A DNA stretch of 39,117 nucleotides from Lachnospiraceae bacterium (GCA_004556655.1 SFGF01000031.1:1-39117), one strand, 5' to 3'. Counted from the stretch's first letter, positions 7,040 to 14,915 are shown. Translations and numbers: made by a program. The notes: a model not told the origin generated them from the letters alone.

Positions 7040-8525
7040 GAATTGGTACCTCCTGATATTTTCTTAAAGCCAGATACATGGTTGTACCTGTGCCCTCTTT
7101 ACTCGTAGCCCAAACCTGACCTCCATGATCTTCCATAATTTTCTTAACAATCGAAAGGCCAATACCACTTCCACCTTTAGAAGAATTTCTGGATGTATCT
7201 GTCCTGTAAAAACGGTCGAAAATATTAGCCAGATCTTTCTGGGCAATTCCCTTTCCATTATCTTCAATCTCAATCTGAATAAAGTCTCCCACATCACGCA
7301 GGCGAATGTTGATCACACCTTTCGGCTTATCCATATATTTTAAAGAGTTACTGATAATGTTATTGATCACTCTTTTCAGTTGCTCCGCATCCGCGATGAC
7401 GACGGCATCTTCCTCCAGATAATTAAAATACGTGAGAGAAACACCGCTGGATTCCAGCTCCGCTGTCAGATCATCTACACAGTCTTCAAAATAATCCTTT
7501 ACATTAATTTTATTAAATGTGTACGGAATCCGGTTGGTGTCAATCTTGGAATAAAAGGTAAGTTCATTAATCAGCCTGTCCATCTCATTTGCCTTGGTAT
7601 AAATCGTTCGAATATATCGGTTCATCTTTTCCGGCGTGTCCGCCACACCATCCATAATTCCCTCTACATACCCTTTAATGGAAGTGATCGGTGTCTTCAG
7701 ATCATGGGAAATATTACTGATCAGTTCTTTATTCTCTTTGTCAAAAGCCAGCTTTTCCTCACTGCTCTGCTTGAGCCGCTGACGCATCTCCTCAAAGTCT
7801 TCGCACAGGGCGCTGATTTCCTGCACTCCGCTTTTCTCCACAGTAAAATCCAGATTACCTTCTTTTATATTCCTGGTTGCTTCCTTTAACTGACTCAATG
7901 GTGTGATCACACCTCGATATGTCCATGTACACAGACCAAATGCGGTGATAACCAAAATTAAAATCATGACCAGAACCATATCAGCCAGAAGTCTCTGTAC
8001 CTGGGGAATCATCGCATCCGCCTTGATGATAATAAATGCTGTTCCTACCACCCCGTCTGTAAATTGAAAATCAACCTGTTTTACCAGAGCCTGCACATCC
8101 TCACCGATATATACTCCTCTGTCGCTGCCTTCTGTTGCATCACCATAGACCGGAAGTTCTGAAAAAACAATCTGCACATCTTTGCCGCTTCCATTATAAA
8201 AACACTCTTCTCCCTTCCTCACCAGAAGATATGCATTTTTCGCAAGCAGTTCCTCATTAATACTGTCCAGATATCCCGTATTTTCCATTTTTTCCGGTTC
8301 CGCATTTACCGTCTTCTGAAGGTTATCACAAACTTTCTGCGTGATCTTACTGAGCATATACGTATTATTTGACAGACTTTCATACGTAATCTCTTCAATC
8401 CCATACTGTTTTTTTATTGAATGAACCTGATAACTTGTAAATGCCATCAAAGCAAGGCTAATCAAAAACATCGGTACAAGAATAATCACAAAAAAAGAAA
8501 TATAGATTCTATTTTTAAGTTTCAT
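7032..8525 (-). CDS. Membrane sensor histidine kinase
   Basis: This 497-residue kinase has a first membrane segment at about residues 7-30, an extracytoplasmic sensor region of about 150 residues, and a second membrane segment near 182-205. HAMP (about 205-260) and HisKA with H274 in ISHDLKTPITSIKGY come next. The ATPase domain has the N-box (NNIISNSLKYM), the G1 box (EDNGKGI), an F-box (FDRFYR) and the G2 box (GGSGIGLSIV). An in-frame GTG at 8534 is possible, but the ATG at 8525 suits the AGGTG site better. The kinase gene precedes the regulator gene, the reverse of the more common order. The signal is unknown. Confidence 0.95.
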   Translation of the reverse strand: MKLKNRIYISFFVIILVPMFLISLALMAFTSYQVHSIKKQYGIEEITYESLSNNTYMLSKITQKVCDNLQKTVNAEPEKMENTGYLDSINEELLAKNAYLLVRKGEECFYNGSGKDVQIVFSELPVYGDATEGSDRGVYIGEDVQALVKQVDFQFTDGVVGTAFIIIKADAMIPQVQRLLADMVLVMILILVITAFGLCTWTYRGVITPLSQLKEATRNIKEGNLDFTVEKSGVQEISALCEDFEEMRQRLKQSSEEKLAFDKENKELISNISHDLKTPITSIKGYVEGIMDGVADTPEKMNRYIRTIYTKANEMDRLINELTFYSKIDTNRIPYTFNKINVKDYFEDCVDDLTAELESSGVSLTYFNYLEEDAVVIADAEQLKRVINNIISNSLKYMDKPKGVINIRLRDVGDFIQIEIEDNGKGIAQKDLANIFDRFYRTDTSRNSSKGGSGIGLSIVKKIMEDHGGQVWATSKEGTGTTMYLALRKYQEVPIHE

Positions 8526-8562
8526 GACACGCACCTGTTTTCTAAAGATTCTATTATAAGAG

Positions 8563-8591
8563 AGTATAACATATCTTTTGGATATTTACAC
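8563..8591 (-). promoter_or_regulatory. Candidate promoter for the histidine kinase operon
   Basis: On the minus strand TATACT (8563-8568) has the weak -35 GTGTAA (8586-8591) at 17 nt spacing, about 40 nt upstream of the kinase ATG. The opposite strand carries a TATAAT at 8646-8651 for the ribulokinase gene, so the intergenic region is divergent. Confidence 0.35.
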
Positions 8592-8645
8592 ATAAACAAA
8601 AAAAGACAATTCTAAACTTTCTATAAAAATCCGGGCGATTTATGA

Positions 8646-8651
8646 TATAAT
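8646..8651 (+). promoter_or_regulatory. Candidate -10 element for the ribulokinase gene
   Basis: TATAAT lies 62 nt upstream of the ribulokinase ATG. I cannot find a convincing -35 box at 16-18 nt, so an activator may be required or the promoter is weak. The REP-like hairpin begins 8 nt downstream, i.e. close to the expected transcript start. Confidence 0.4.
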
Positions 8652-8659
8652 GAGCACGA

Positions 8660-8688
8660 GACGGACAGGGGACTGTCCCCTGTCCGTC
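8660..8688. repeat. REPIN-like perfect palindrome (copy B) in the ribulokinase 5' UTR
   Basis: GACGGACAGGGGAC (8660-8673), a central T, and GTCCCCTGTCCGTC (8675-8688) make a perfect 14-bp inverted repeat with a 1-nt centre. It shares the core GGACAGGGGAC with the repeats near 114-146, 33410-33468 and 38996-39021. It lies between the TATAAT and the RBS of the ribulokinase gene, 25 nt before the ATG, so the mRNA would begin with a strong hairpin. No T-tract follows it on the plus strand. Confidence 0.85.
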
Positions 8689-8713
8689 AACTGTTTACAA
8701 GGGAGTAAATAAA

Positions 8714-10399
8714 ATGAATGACAAATATGTAATTGGAGTGGACTATGGTACTTTATCAGGCAGAGCCGCTTTGATTCGATGCCGGGACGGGTATCAGAAG
8801 GCATCTTCCGTCAGAAAATACAGGCATGGGGTAATAGATGAATTTCTTCCAAACAGCACAAAAAAACTTCCAGCCGCTTTTGCCCTTCAACATCCCCAAG
8901 ATTATCTGGATGTTCTGGAAAATACAATTCCTGAATTATTAAAAATCACAAGAGTTAACAAAGAAGATATTATCGGACTGGGAATTGATTTTACATCCTG
9001 TACCATGCTTCCTGTAGATGAAAATGATGTTCCTCTCTGTCTGAAGCCCCAATGGGAAAATCATCCCCACTCCTATGTAAAATTATGGAAACATCATGGT
9101 GCCCAGAAACAGGCCGATCTGATCAATCATATTCTGGATGAGAATGGAATAGCAAACGATCCCCGCTTTGGTGGAAAAATTTCTTCAGAGCTTATGATTC
9201 CCAAAATCCTGGAAACCTTCCAGCAGGACAGGGAACTTTATGAAGCTGCTTTCGCATTCACAGAAGCCGGTGACTGGCTCACAAAAACATTGACCGGATC
9301 TGCCAAAAGGAGCTGTTCTATGGCCGGATATAAAGCATGGTGGATTCCGGAAAAAGGATATCCCGATAATGCATTTTTTAAAATAATAGATTCCGACTTT
9401 CAAAATGTAACCCATGATAAACTTCCCGGTGAAATATGTGAAATAGGACAAAAAATCGGAAATCTGAATGAGAAATGGGCAAATCGGCTGGGATTGATGC
9501 CCGGTATCGCTATTGCCGCAAGTGTGATTGATTCTCATGCAGGGGTTCCGGGGAGCGGAATCTGCCGAAAAGACCAGATGATGATGGTTTTAGGGACTTC
9601 CAGCGTTATGGTGGCACTTAGTGAAAAGCCCTTTGCAGATGCGGGAATCTGTGGTGCTTTTAAAGGGGGGATCGTCCCCGGATACTATGCACTGGAATCA
9701 GGTCTGGCTGCAGTAGGCGACATGCTTGAATGGTTTACAGACAACTGTGTTCCTGTATCTTACACAAAAGAAGCAGAACAGAAAGGAATCCGTATACATG
9801 AACTTTTGACTCAAAAAGCATCCCGTCTCAAGCCAGGACAGTCCGGTCTTCTGGCTCTCGACTGGTGGAACGGCAATAAAACTCCCTATGTAGATGGAAA
9901 TCTGTCCGGTGTGATTCTGGGACTGACGCTGAATACAAAACCGGAAGAAATCTACCGTGCACTGATTGAAAGTACCGCTTTTGGTACCCGGATGATCCTA
10001 GAGCTTTTTGAAAAAAATAATATACACATTAACGAAATCATAGCCAGCGGTGGTATTGCAAATAAAAATCCTCTATTCATGCAGATTTACGCAGATGTGT
10101 TGGGAAAATCCATCAAACTGGCAGACAGTGAACAGACTGCTGCTCTGGGTTCTGCCATATATGCATCACTAGCCGCCGGAAAATGCAATGGAGGATACGA
10201 TTCCTATGAAGAAGCAGTTTCATCCATGAGCAGACAAAAAGATTTCTGTTATCAGCCCTGTATGGAAAGTAAAGTTCTATACGATCAACTGTATCGTCTG
10301 TACTGCAGCACCGGCAGACAATTTCATGATTCAGAATTGAATATTCTGCATGCTCTCCGTCAAATTACTGTTTCCGGACAAACTGATGGCAACAAATAG
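8714..10399 (+). CDS. araB: L-ribulokinase (FGGY family)
   Basis: This 561-residue protein phosphorylates L-ribulose to L-ribulose 5-phosphate with ATP in the cytoplasmic arabinose pathway. The N-terminus YVIGVDYGTLSGRAALI is the FGGY phosphate-binding motif in the AraB form. GIDFTSCTMLPVDENDVPLC, HPHSYVKLWKHHGAQ and GYKAWW are AraB-specific, and the C-terminal FGGY domain carries IIASGGIANKNPLFMQIYADVLG. Length matches AraB (about 550-565). The start has AAGGGAG eight bases upstream. Neither araA, araD nor an arabinose regulator or transporter is adjacent, so the gene is an orphan here. Ribulokinase identity is strong, though related pentulose specificity cannot be excluded. Confidence 0.9.
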   Translation: MNDKYVIGVDYGTLSGRAALIRCRDGYQKASSVRKYRHGVIDEFLPNSTKKLPAAFALQHPQDYLDVLENTIPELLKITRVNKEDIIGLGIDFTSCTMLPVDENDVPLCLKPQWENHPHSYVKLWKHHGAQKQADLINHILDENGIANDPRFGGKISSELMIPKILETFQQDRELYEAAFAFTEAGDWLTKTLTGSAKRSCSMAGYKAWWIPEKGYPDNAFFKIIDSDFQNVTHDKLPGEICEIGQKIGNLNEKWANRLGLMPGIAIAASVIDSHAGVPGSGICRKDQMMMVLGTSSVMVALSEKPFADAGICGAFKGGIVPGYYALESGLAAVGDMLEWFTDNCVPVSYTKEAEQKGIRIHELLTQKASRLKPGQSGLLALDWWNGNKTPYVDGNLSGVILGLTLNTKPEEIYRALIESTAFGTRMILELFEKNNIHINEIIASGGIANKNPLFMQIYADVLGKSIKLADSEQTAALGSAIYASLAAGKCNGGYDSYEEAVSSMSRQKDFCYQPCMESKVLYDQLYRLYCSTGRQFHDSELNILHALRQITVSGQTDGNK

Positions 10400-10429
10400 T
10401 TTCTGATTTTCAGAACTTCTCACGAAAAA

Positions 10430-10470
10430 TCCCGGGGAATTTCAAAGTTGATATTTGAAATTCCCCGGGA
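10430..10470 (-). terminator. Strong terminator shared by convergent araB and metK
   Basis: TCCCGGGGAATTTCAAA (10430-10446) and TTTGAAATTCCCCGGGA (10454-10470) form a perfect 17-bp stem with a 7-nt loop. On the minus strand it is followed by ATTTTT, which makes it a metK terminator. It sits 31 nt after the araB stop and may also limit plus-strand read-through although it has no T-tract in that direction. Confidence 0.88.
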
Positions 10471-10515
10471 CAATCATTGCACTGACTTCAACACACTGCT
10501 ATTCTATGTTTCTAT

Positions 10516-11706
10516 TTATGCAAGATATTTCTTCAATGTATCTACTCTATCCAGTTTCTCCCATGGCAGATCCAGATCATTTCTTCCAAAATGTCCATAC
10601 GCTGCTGTCTGTTTGTAGATCGGACGTCTCAGATCCAGCATTTTGATGATACCTGCCGGTCTCAGATCAAAGTTCTCACGGATGATCTCTACCAGTTTTG
10701 TATCCTCCAGCTTTCCTGTTCCAAATGTATCTACTCTTACTGATGTAGGATATGCTACACCGATTGCATAGGATAACTGAATCTCACACTTGTCAGCCAG
10801 ACCTGCTGCCACAATATTTTTAGCCACATAACGTGCTGCATATGCTGCAGAACGGTCAACCTTTGTGCAGTCCTTACCGGAAAATGCTCCGCCGCCATGG
10901 CGTCCATATCCGCCGTAAGTATCTACGATAATCTTTCTTCCTGTCAGACCACTGTCTCCGTGAGGTCCTCCGATTACAAATCTTCCGGTCGGATTAATGA
11001 AGAATTTTGTCTCATCATCGATCATATCCTGAGGCAGAACCGGAGCAAACACATATTTCTTGATATCCTCGTGAATTTGTTCCTGAGTCACATCCGGATC
11101 ATGCTGTGTGGAAAGAACCACTGCATCCAACCGAACCGGTTTTCCGTCATTATCATATTCTACAGTAACCTGAGATTTTCCATCCGGTCTCAGATAAGGC
11201 AAAGTACCTTCTTTTCTTACCTTTGTAAGCTGTCTTGTCAGCTTATGTGCCATGGCAATAGCAAACGGCATATATTCTTCTGTTTCATTGGTGGCAAAAC
11301 CAAACATCATACCCTGATCGCCTGCTCCGATGGCATCCAGCTCTTCCTCCGACATTTTGTTCTCTTTTGCTTCCAGTGCTTTATCCACACCCATAGCAAT
11401 ATCGGAAGACTGCTCATCGATAGCTGTAATAACGCCGCAGTTTTCCGCATCAAAACCGAATTTTCCTCTGGTATATCCAATTTCACGGACCGTATCTCTT
11501 ACGATTTTCTGGATATCCACATATGCTTTTGTTGTAATCTCACCCATTACCAGTACCAGACCGGTAGTAATTGCTGTCTCACACGCCACACGGCTCATGG
11601 GATCCTGCTCCATCAACGCATCCAGAATCGCATCCGAAATCTGGTCACAGATCTTGTCCGGATGACCTTCGGTTACAGATTCAGAAGTAAATAAGATTTT
11701 TTCCAT
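10516..11706 (-). CDS. metK: S-adenosylmethionine synthetase (methionine adenosyltransferase)
   Basis: This 396-residue enzyme makes S-adenosylmethionine from methionine and ATP. Conserved elements in order are the ATP-binding SVTEGHPDKICDQISDAILD near the N-terminus, the hexapeptide GAGDQG, the P-loop-like GGGAFSGKD and the C-terminal HFGRNDLDLPWE. Length is as usual for MetK. The ATG follows AAAGGAGAAG. An S-box riboswitch with terminator precedes it by about 165 nt, so transcription should fall when SAM is abundant; that is established behaviour of the riboswitch class. The gene stands alone and ends in a strong terminator. Confidence 0.98.
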   Translation of the reverse strand: MEKILFTSESVTEGHPDKICDQISDAILDALMEQDPMSRVACETAITTGLVLVMGEITTKAYVDIQKIVRDTVREIGYTRGKFGFDAENCGVITAIDEQSSDIAMGVDKALEAKENKMSEEELDAIGAGDQGMMFGFATNETEEYMPFAIAMAHKLTRQLTKVRKEGTLPYLRPDGKSQVTVEYDNDGKPVRLDAVVLSTQHDPDVTQEQIHEDIKKYVFAPVLPQDMIDDETKFFINPTGRFVIGGPHGDSGLTGRKIIVDTYGGYGRHGGGAFSGKDCTKVDRSAAYAARYVAKNIVAAGLADKCEIQLSYAIGVAYPTSVRVDTFGTGKLEDTKLVEIIRENFDLRPAGIIKMLDLRRPIYKQTAAYGHFGRNDLDLPWEKLDRVDTLKKYLA

Positions 11707-11792
11707 GTTCTTCTCCTTTTCTTAATTTGGTGGGCGCTTTTCTCCCCGGGTTTATATTTTCCGCTTTCTGCTTCTGTACCGCAGTTTTCTTC

Positions 11793-11857
11793 GCCGTGCG
11801 TCAAAATTTTTACATGCAAGCATGACAAATTTTCTCTTATCGTTTCATACGCACGGC
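11793..11857 (-). promoter_or_regulatory. Second structured element in the metK leader
   Basis: Between the riboswitch terminator and the metK RBS, a nested inverted repeat pairs GCCGTGCGT with ACGCACGGC (11849-11857 with 11793-11801), AAAATTT with AAATTTT, and CATGC with GCATG at the tip. It is not part of the S-box aptamer or its terminator and would exist only in transcripts that have read through. It could stabilise or process the mRNA or act on translation; function unknown. Confidence 0.6.
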
Positions 11858-11871
11858 TCATGGCTTTCGCG

Positions 11872-12019
11872 AAAAAAAGAGTCCGCACAAAGCGGACTCA
11901 ATAACTCAATATCAAATCCCCTTATTGTTCGATTACTCGCTCAGGTAGGCACCTTCCGCCTTGACGGGGTTGCCGTGACTTCACAGATCCTATGTATCTC
12001 CATCACTCTGAATAAGAGA
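11872..12019 (-). promoter_or_regulatory. SAM-I (S-box) riboswitch with intrinsic terminator upstream of metK
   Basis: On the minus strand the P1 5' side CTCTTATTCAGAG starts near 12018. GATGGA, the diagnostic ACGGCAACCCCG and AAGGTGCC segments and the P1 3' strand CAATAAGG (about 11919-11927) follow. Downstream, GAGTCCGC-TTTGT-GCGGACTC (11879-11899) plus TTTTTTT (11872-11878) is the terminator. The pattern matches the S-box class: SAM binding should favour the terminator and turn metK off. A promoter lies just upstream. Confidence 0.95.
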
Positions 12020-12047
12020 AAAGCTATATTATTTAATTACGAATACT

Positions 12048-12076
12048 ACCATATAACAGTTTCACTGTTTCGTCAA
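12048..12076 (-). promoter_or_regulatory. metK promoter
   Basis: On the minus strand TTGACG (12071-12076) and TATGGT (12048-12053) are 17 nt apart. The expected start near 12041 is about 20 nt before the S-box P1 stem, which is the usual distance. The -35 box is 6 nt from the stop codon of the upstream PAS gene. Confidence 0.65.
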
Positions 12077-12081
12077 GCCTT

Positions 12082-12474
12082 TTATACCAGAGATTTACTA
12101 AAATCATACAATGCTGCCGTTTCTCTGTCACGATATTCATGTTTCTCATAATATCCGATCAGAGTTTTATCCTCATCTCTGAGTGCCACCATATACACAT
12201 CTTTATTGTCTTTTTTATTGTAGTATGTATATATCATATTATTTTCCGCACTTTCTTCAAACCATGCCACAACTTTTTCTATAATCTCCTTTGACCGCAT
12301 ATTATGACAGTCCAAAAGACTTTTGCCTATCAGAATCTCTCCGCCGTATTTTTCATAATTATTTACTGCAGCAGGATTCATATAAATGATTTGGTGGTCC
12401 AGATTACAGATTACAACCGCTGCTCTGTCCATATCGATCATACTTTTCATATATTTTGATAATTCCATAATCAT
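12082..12474 (-). CDS. Small stand-alone PAS-domain protein
   Basis: This 130-residue cytoplasmic protein is nearly all one PAS domain: MDRAAVVICNLDHQIIYMNPAAVNNYEKYGG, then the GKSLLDCHNMRS helix region and beta strands ending in IGYYEKHEYRDRETAALYDFS. The CHN motif resembles the conserved GR..x.CHP of the PAS_10/DUF438-type domain, so a redox or ligand-sensing role is possible, but no output domain is attached. The start could be 12474 or the second ATG at 12468; the AAAGGA site lies between suitable distances for both. A TATAAT (12513-12518) lies upstream on the same strand. The partner and the function are unknown. Confidence 0.75.
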   Translation of the reverse strand: MIMELSKYMKSMIDMDRAAVVICNLDHQIIYMNPAAVNNYEKYGGEILIGKSLLDCHNMRSKEIIEKVVAWFEESAENNMIYTYYNKKDNKDVYMVALRDEDKTLIGYYEKHEYRDRETAALYDFSKSLV

Positions 12475-12512
12475 CCGTTCCTTTCTGTATTTTTTTCTAT
12501 TCTACCAACGAA

Positions 12513-12518
12513 ATTATA
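12513..12518 (-). promoter_or_regulatory. Candidate -10 element for the PAS gene
   Basis: TATAAT on the minus strand, about 40 nt upstream of the start codon, with only a poor -35 match at 17-18 nt. A 13-bp palindrome ACAGTTCAACTGT (12548-12560) lies upstream between this and the divergent M42 promoter and could be an operator. Confidence 0.35.
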
Positions 12519-12601
12519 TGTTGGCAACTGTCTGCTTCTGCAGTATTACAGTTCAACTGTCACTGTTCACTTTTCATAGCAGGAAAATCTCTTCTGTATG
12601 C

Positions 12602-12630
12602 TGTACATTTGTTTTTATTTTCGTTATAAT
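12602..12630 (+). promoter_or_regulatory. Promoter of the M42 remnant/HAD/thiT operon
   Basis: TGTACA (12602-12607) and TATAAT (12625-12630) are 17 nt apart, giving a transcript start about 25 nt before the ATG at 12661. No TPP riboswitch consensus is visible, although thiT is in the operon. Confidence 0.5.
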
Positions 12631-12660
12631 AAATTTCATCTGAATTACGGAGGAACAAGG

Positions 12661-13479
12661 ATGGATAACTATACATCATATATTCTTGAGCAGACTCAGG
12701 CTCTGCTGGCAATCGACAGCCCTTCCGGTTTTACCGGAAAAGCAGTGGCTTATCTGGCAGCCGAATATGAAAAATTGGGATATGAACCGCAAATCACAGA
12801 AAAAGGCGGTCTTTTCGTAGAATTGGGCGGTGAGGGAAATCCTCTTATACTTACTTCTCACGTAGATACCCTTGGTGCCATGGTAGCACAGATCAAAGAC
12901 AATGGACGAATCCGCATCACACCTGTGGGCGGACTGAATGCCAATAATACAGAAACAGAAAATTGCCGCCTGTATACATTTGATGAAAGGGTATATACCG
13001 GGACTCTTCAGTTGGAAAATGCATCGATTCACGTAAACGGAGACTATAATGGAACTTCCAGAACATTTGATACGCTGGAACTGCTTCTGGATGAACCGGT
13101 CTCTTCGAAAGAAGAAGTGCAGTCACTGGGGATTATGAATGGCAATTATGTATGTGTTGATCCCCGAACAGTCATTACCTCTTCCGGTTATATCAAAAGC
13201 CGTTTTCTGGATGACAAACTCAGCACAGCTATTATTCTGGGATATGCTAAATATCTGAAGGAGGAGAAGATTATTCCCGAACGAAAGGTATATCTTCATG
13301 TAACGGTTTTTGAAGAGGTAGGGCACGGCGGAGCCGGTTCAATCCCATCAGACGTAACAGAAATTCTGTCGTTAGACATGGGCTGTGTGGGAAATGGTCT
13401 GGATTGCACGGAACGACAGGTATCTATCTGTGTAAAAAACACCTTAGATCTGCTGATAAGCTATACAACTAACGTATAA
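12661..13479 (+). pseudogene. M42-family aminopeptidase with in-frame internal deletion
   Basis: This 272-residue protein resembles M42 glutamyl/aminopeptidases, which usually have about 340-360 residues. Metal ligands and catalytic residues seen are H67 and D69 (SHVDTLG), the bridging Asp in SRFLDDKLS (184), E218/E219 in FEEVGHGG and D239 in LSLDMG. After VSICVK (residue 259) the expected segment D-SGGPY through the ER(T/S)H metal-binding histidine is absent and the sequence jumps to NTLDLLISYTTNV, which looks like the normal C-terminus. About 75-85 residues appear to be missing without a frameshift. The last metal ligand is lost, so activity is unlikely. The ATG at 12661 has GGAGG upstream. 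The HAD gene follows after 11 nt, so the open frame may be kept for coupling. Confidence 0.83.
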
Positions 13480-13490
13480 AGGAGAATGCC

Positions 13491-14183
13491 ATGTTTCAGG
13501 TGATTTTATGGGATATTGACGGGACTTTACTTAACTTCAAGATGTCAGAACGATATGCTCTTCGTAAATGTTTTTCCAAATTCGGTCTGGGTGACTGCAG
13601 CGACGAAATGATCGCCAGATATTCCGTCATCAATACCCGTTTCTGGCGGGGACTGGAAGCCGGAATCTATACCAAACCTCAGGTACTTCAGGGACGTTTT
13701 GAAGAATTTTTCTGTTCGGAAAACATTCCTTTTGACCGGGTAGCTGAATTTAATGATGAATATCAGCTCCGCCTGGGAGATGAAACATTTTTCAATGACA
13801 ATGGGAAAGAATTAATCCAAAAACTGAAAGGTACTGTCCGTCAATACGCTGTAACTAACGGCACCAGCATCGCACAAGAACGAAAACTGAAACAGTCCGG
13901 GCTTGATATACTGCTGAATGATATCTTTATCTCAGAAAAAATCGGCACCGAAAAACCCGGAATCGGATTCTTTGAACATGTATGGAACGTAATCGGGAAT
14001 TTCCCCAAAGAAGAGATTCTGATCGTCGGTGACTCCCTCACCAGTGACATTCAGGGCGGAAATAATGCTCAAATTCCCTGCTGCTGGTACAATCCAGATC
14101 AAATGGTCAATGACAGGAATCTGCGCATCGATTATGAAATCCAGAATCTATGGGAGATTGAGAAGATTCTGAATATAAATTAA
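13491..14183 (+). CDS. HAD-superfamily hydrolase, YjjG-like (noncanonical pyrimidine nucleotidase)
   Basis: This 230-residue phosphatase has all four HAD motifs: I WDIDGTLL (D8, D10), II AVTNGTS, III the lysine in GTEKPGIGFF, and IV VGDSLTSDIQGG. The alpha-helical cap between motifs I and II and the length match the YjjG family, which removes phosphate from nucleoside or noncanonical nucleotide monophosphates; a thiamine-phosphate phosphatase role would fit the neighbouring thiT but is only inferred. The start has AAAGGAG directly after the stop of the M42 remnant. thiT begins 18 nt downstream. Confidence 0.88.
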   Translation: MFQVILWDIDGTLLNFKMSERYALRKCFSKFGLGDCSDEMIARYSVINTRFWRGLEAGIYTKPQVLQGRFEEFFCSENIPFDRVAEFNDEYQLRLGDETFFNDNGKELIQKLKGTVRQYAVTNGTSIAQERKLKQSGLDILLNDIFISEKIGTEKPGIGFFEHVWNVIGNFPKEEILIVGDSLTSDIQGGNNAQIPCCWYNPDQMVNDRNLRIDYEIQNLWEIEKILNIN

Positions 14184-14201
14184 CATGAGGAGGAAGAGGA
14201 A

Positions 14202-14900
14202 ATGATGAAATTTCTCGTGACCGCAGATGGCGGTCTGACAACAATGGGCTATGTTACTTTTGTTGTTGCAGTAATAGTTTTAATTGCGATTATCGCAGTA
14301 TTATTTTTTAAAAACGGCAATGCCAAAAAGCTGACCACTCAGCAGCTGGTTACCTGCGCTGTGGCTTTGGCACTGGCATATGTTACTTCGTACATTAAGT
14401 TGTTCAAACTGCCTTTCGGTGGTTCTGTAACCTTGTTCAGTATGTTATTTATCGTTCTGATCGGTTATTGGTATGGACCAAAAGTGGGACTCCTCACTGG
14501 GCTTGTTTACGGAATTTTTCAGTTTCTTCAGGAACCGTATGTCCTCTCCTTCTTCCAGGTAGGATGCGATTATATACTGGCATTTGGAGCCATGGGTGTT
14601 GCAGGCTTCTTTTCAAAATCCCAGAAACACGGACTTCAGAAAGCATATCTGACCGCTATCCTGGCCAGAGGCGCATTTCATTCTCTGGGAGGTTACCTGT
14701 ACTGGATGGATTACATGCCGGAAAACTTCCCGAAAGCACTCTCCGCTTTGTATCCGATCATCTATAATTACAGCTACATCCTTCTGGAAGGTGTGCTGAC
14801 ACTGGTTATTATATCAATTCCATCAGTAGCCAAAGCTCTGAACTATATAAAAAATACTGTAGCTTTACCTAATGCAGCTACTGTAAGTACTGGCAAATAA
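14202..14900 (+). CDS. thiT: Energy-coupled thiamine transporter S component ThiT
   Basis: This 232-residue membrane protein has an additional N-terminal helix (about residues 17-37) followed by a six-helix ThiT core: TCAVALALAYVTSYIKLFKLPFGGSVTLFSM, YGPKVGLLTGLVYGIFQFLQEPYVL with the thiamine-contacting LQEP element, and ARGAFHSLGGYLYWMDYMP with the conserved H and W/Y. It would bind extracellular thiamine and dock on a shared ECF module encoded elsewhere. Two consecutive ATGs (14202, 14205) follow AGGAGGAAGAGGAA; either may serve. It is the last gene of the operon and ends before a bidirectional terminator. Confidence 0.9.
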   Translation: MMKFLVTADGGLTTMGYVTFVVAVIVLIAIIAVLFFKNGNAKKLTTQQLVTCAVALALAYVTSYIKLFKLPFGGSVTLFSMLFIVLIGYWYGPKVGLLTGLVYGIFQFLQEPYVLSFFQVGCDYILAFGAMGVAGFFSKSQKHGLQKAYLTAILARGAFHSLGGYLYWMDYMPENFPKALSALYPIIYNYSYILLEGVLTLVIISIPSVAKALNYIKNTVALPNAATVSTGK

Positions 14901-14915
14901 TGCAGGTTCAAAAAA

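Noticed and set aside
11673..11888. 71-aa minus-strand ORF over the metK leader and start
   Set aside because: It overlaps the metK start in another frame, lies in the riboswitch leader, and has a basic low-complexity composition typical of chance translation.
12598..12660. Upstream start for the M42 remnant at 12598
   Set aside because: That reading would begin within the promoter -35 region; the GGAGG-supported ATG at 12661 is correct.
14184..14201. TPP riboswitch for thiT
   Set aside because: Only 18 nt separate the HAD and thiT genes and no TPP aptamer consensus appears upstream of the operon either.
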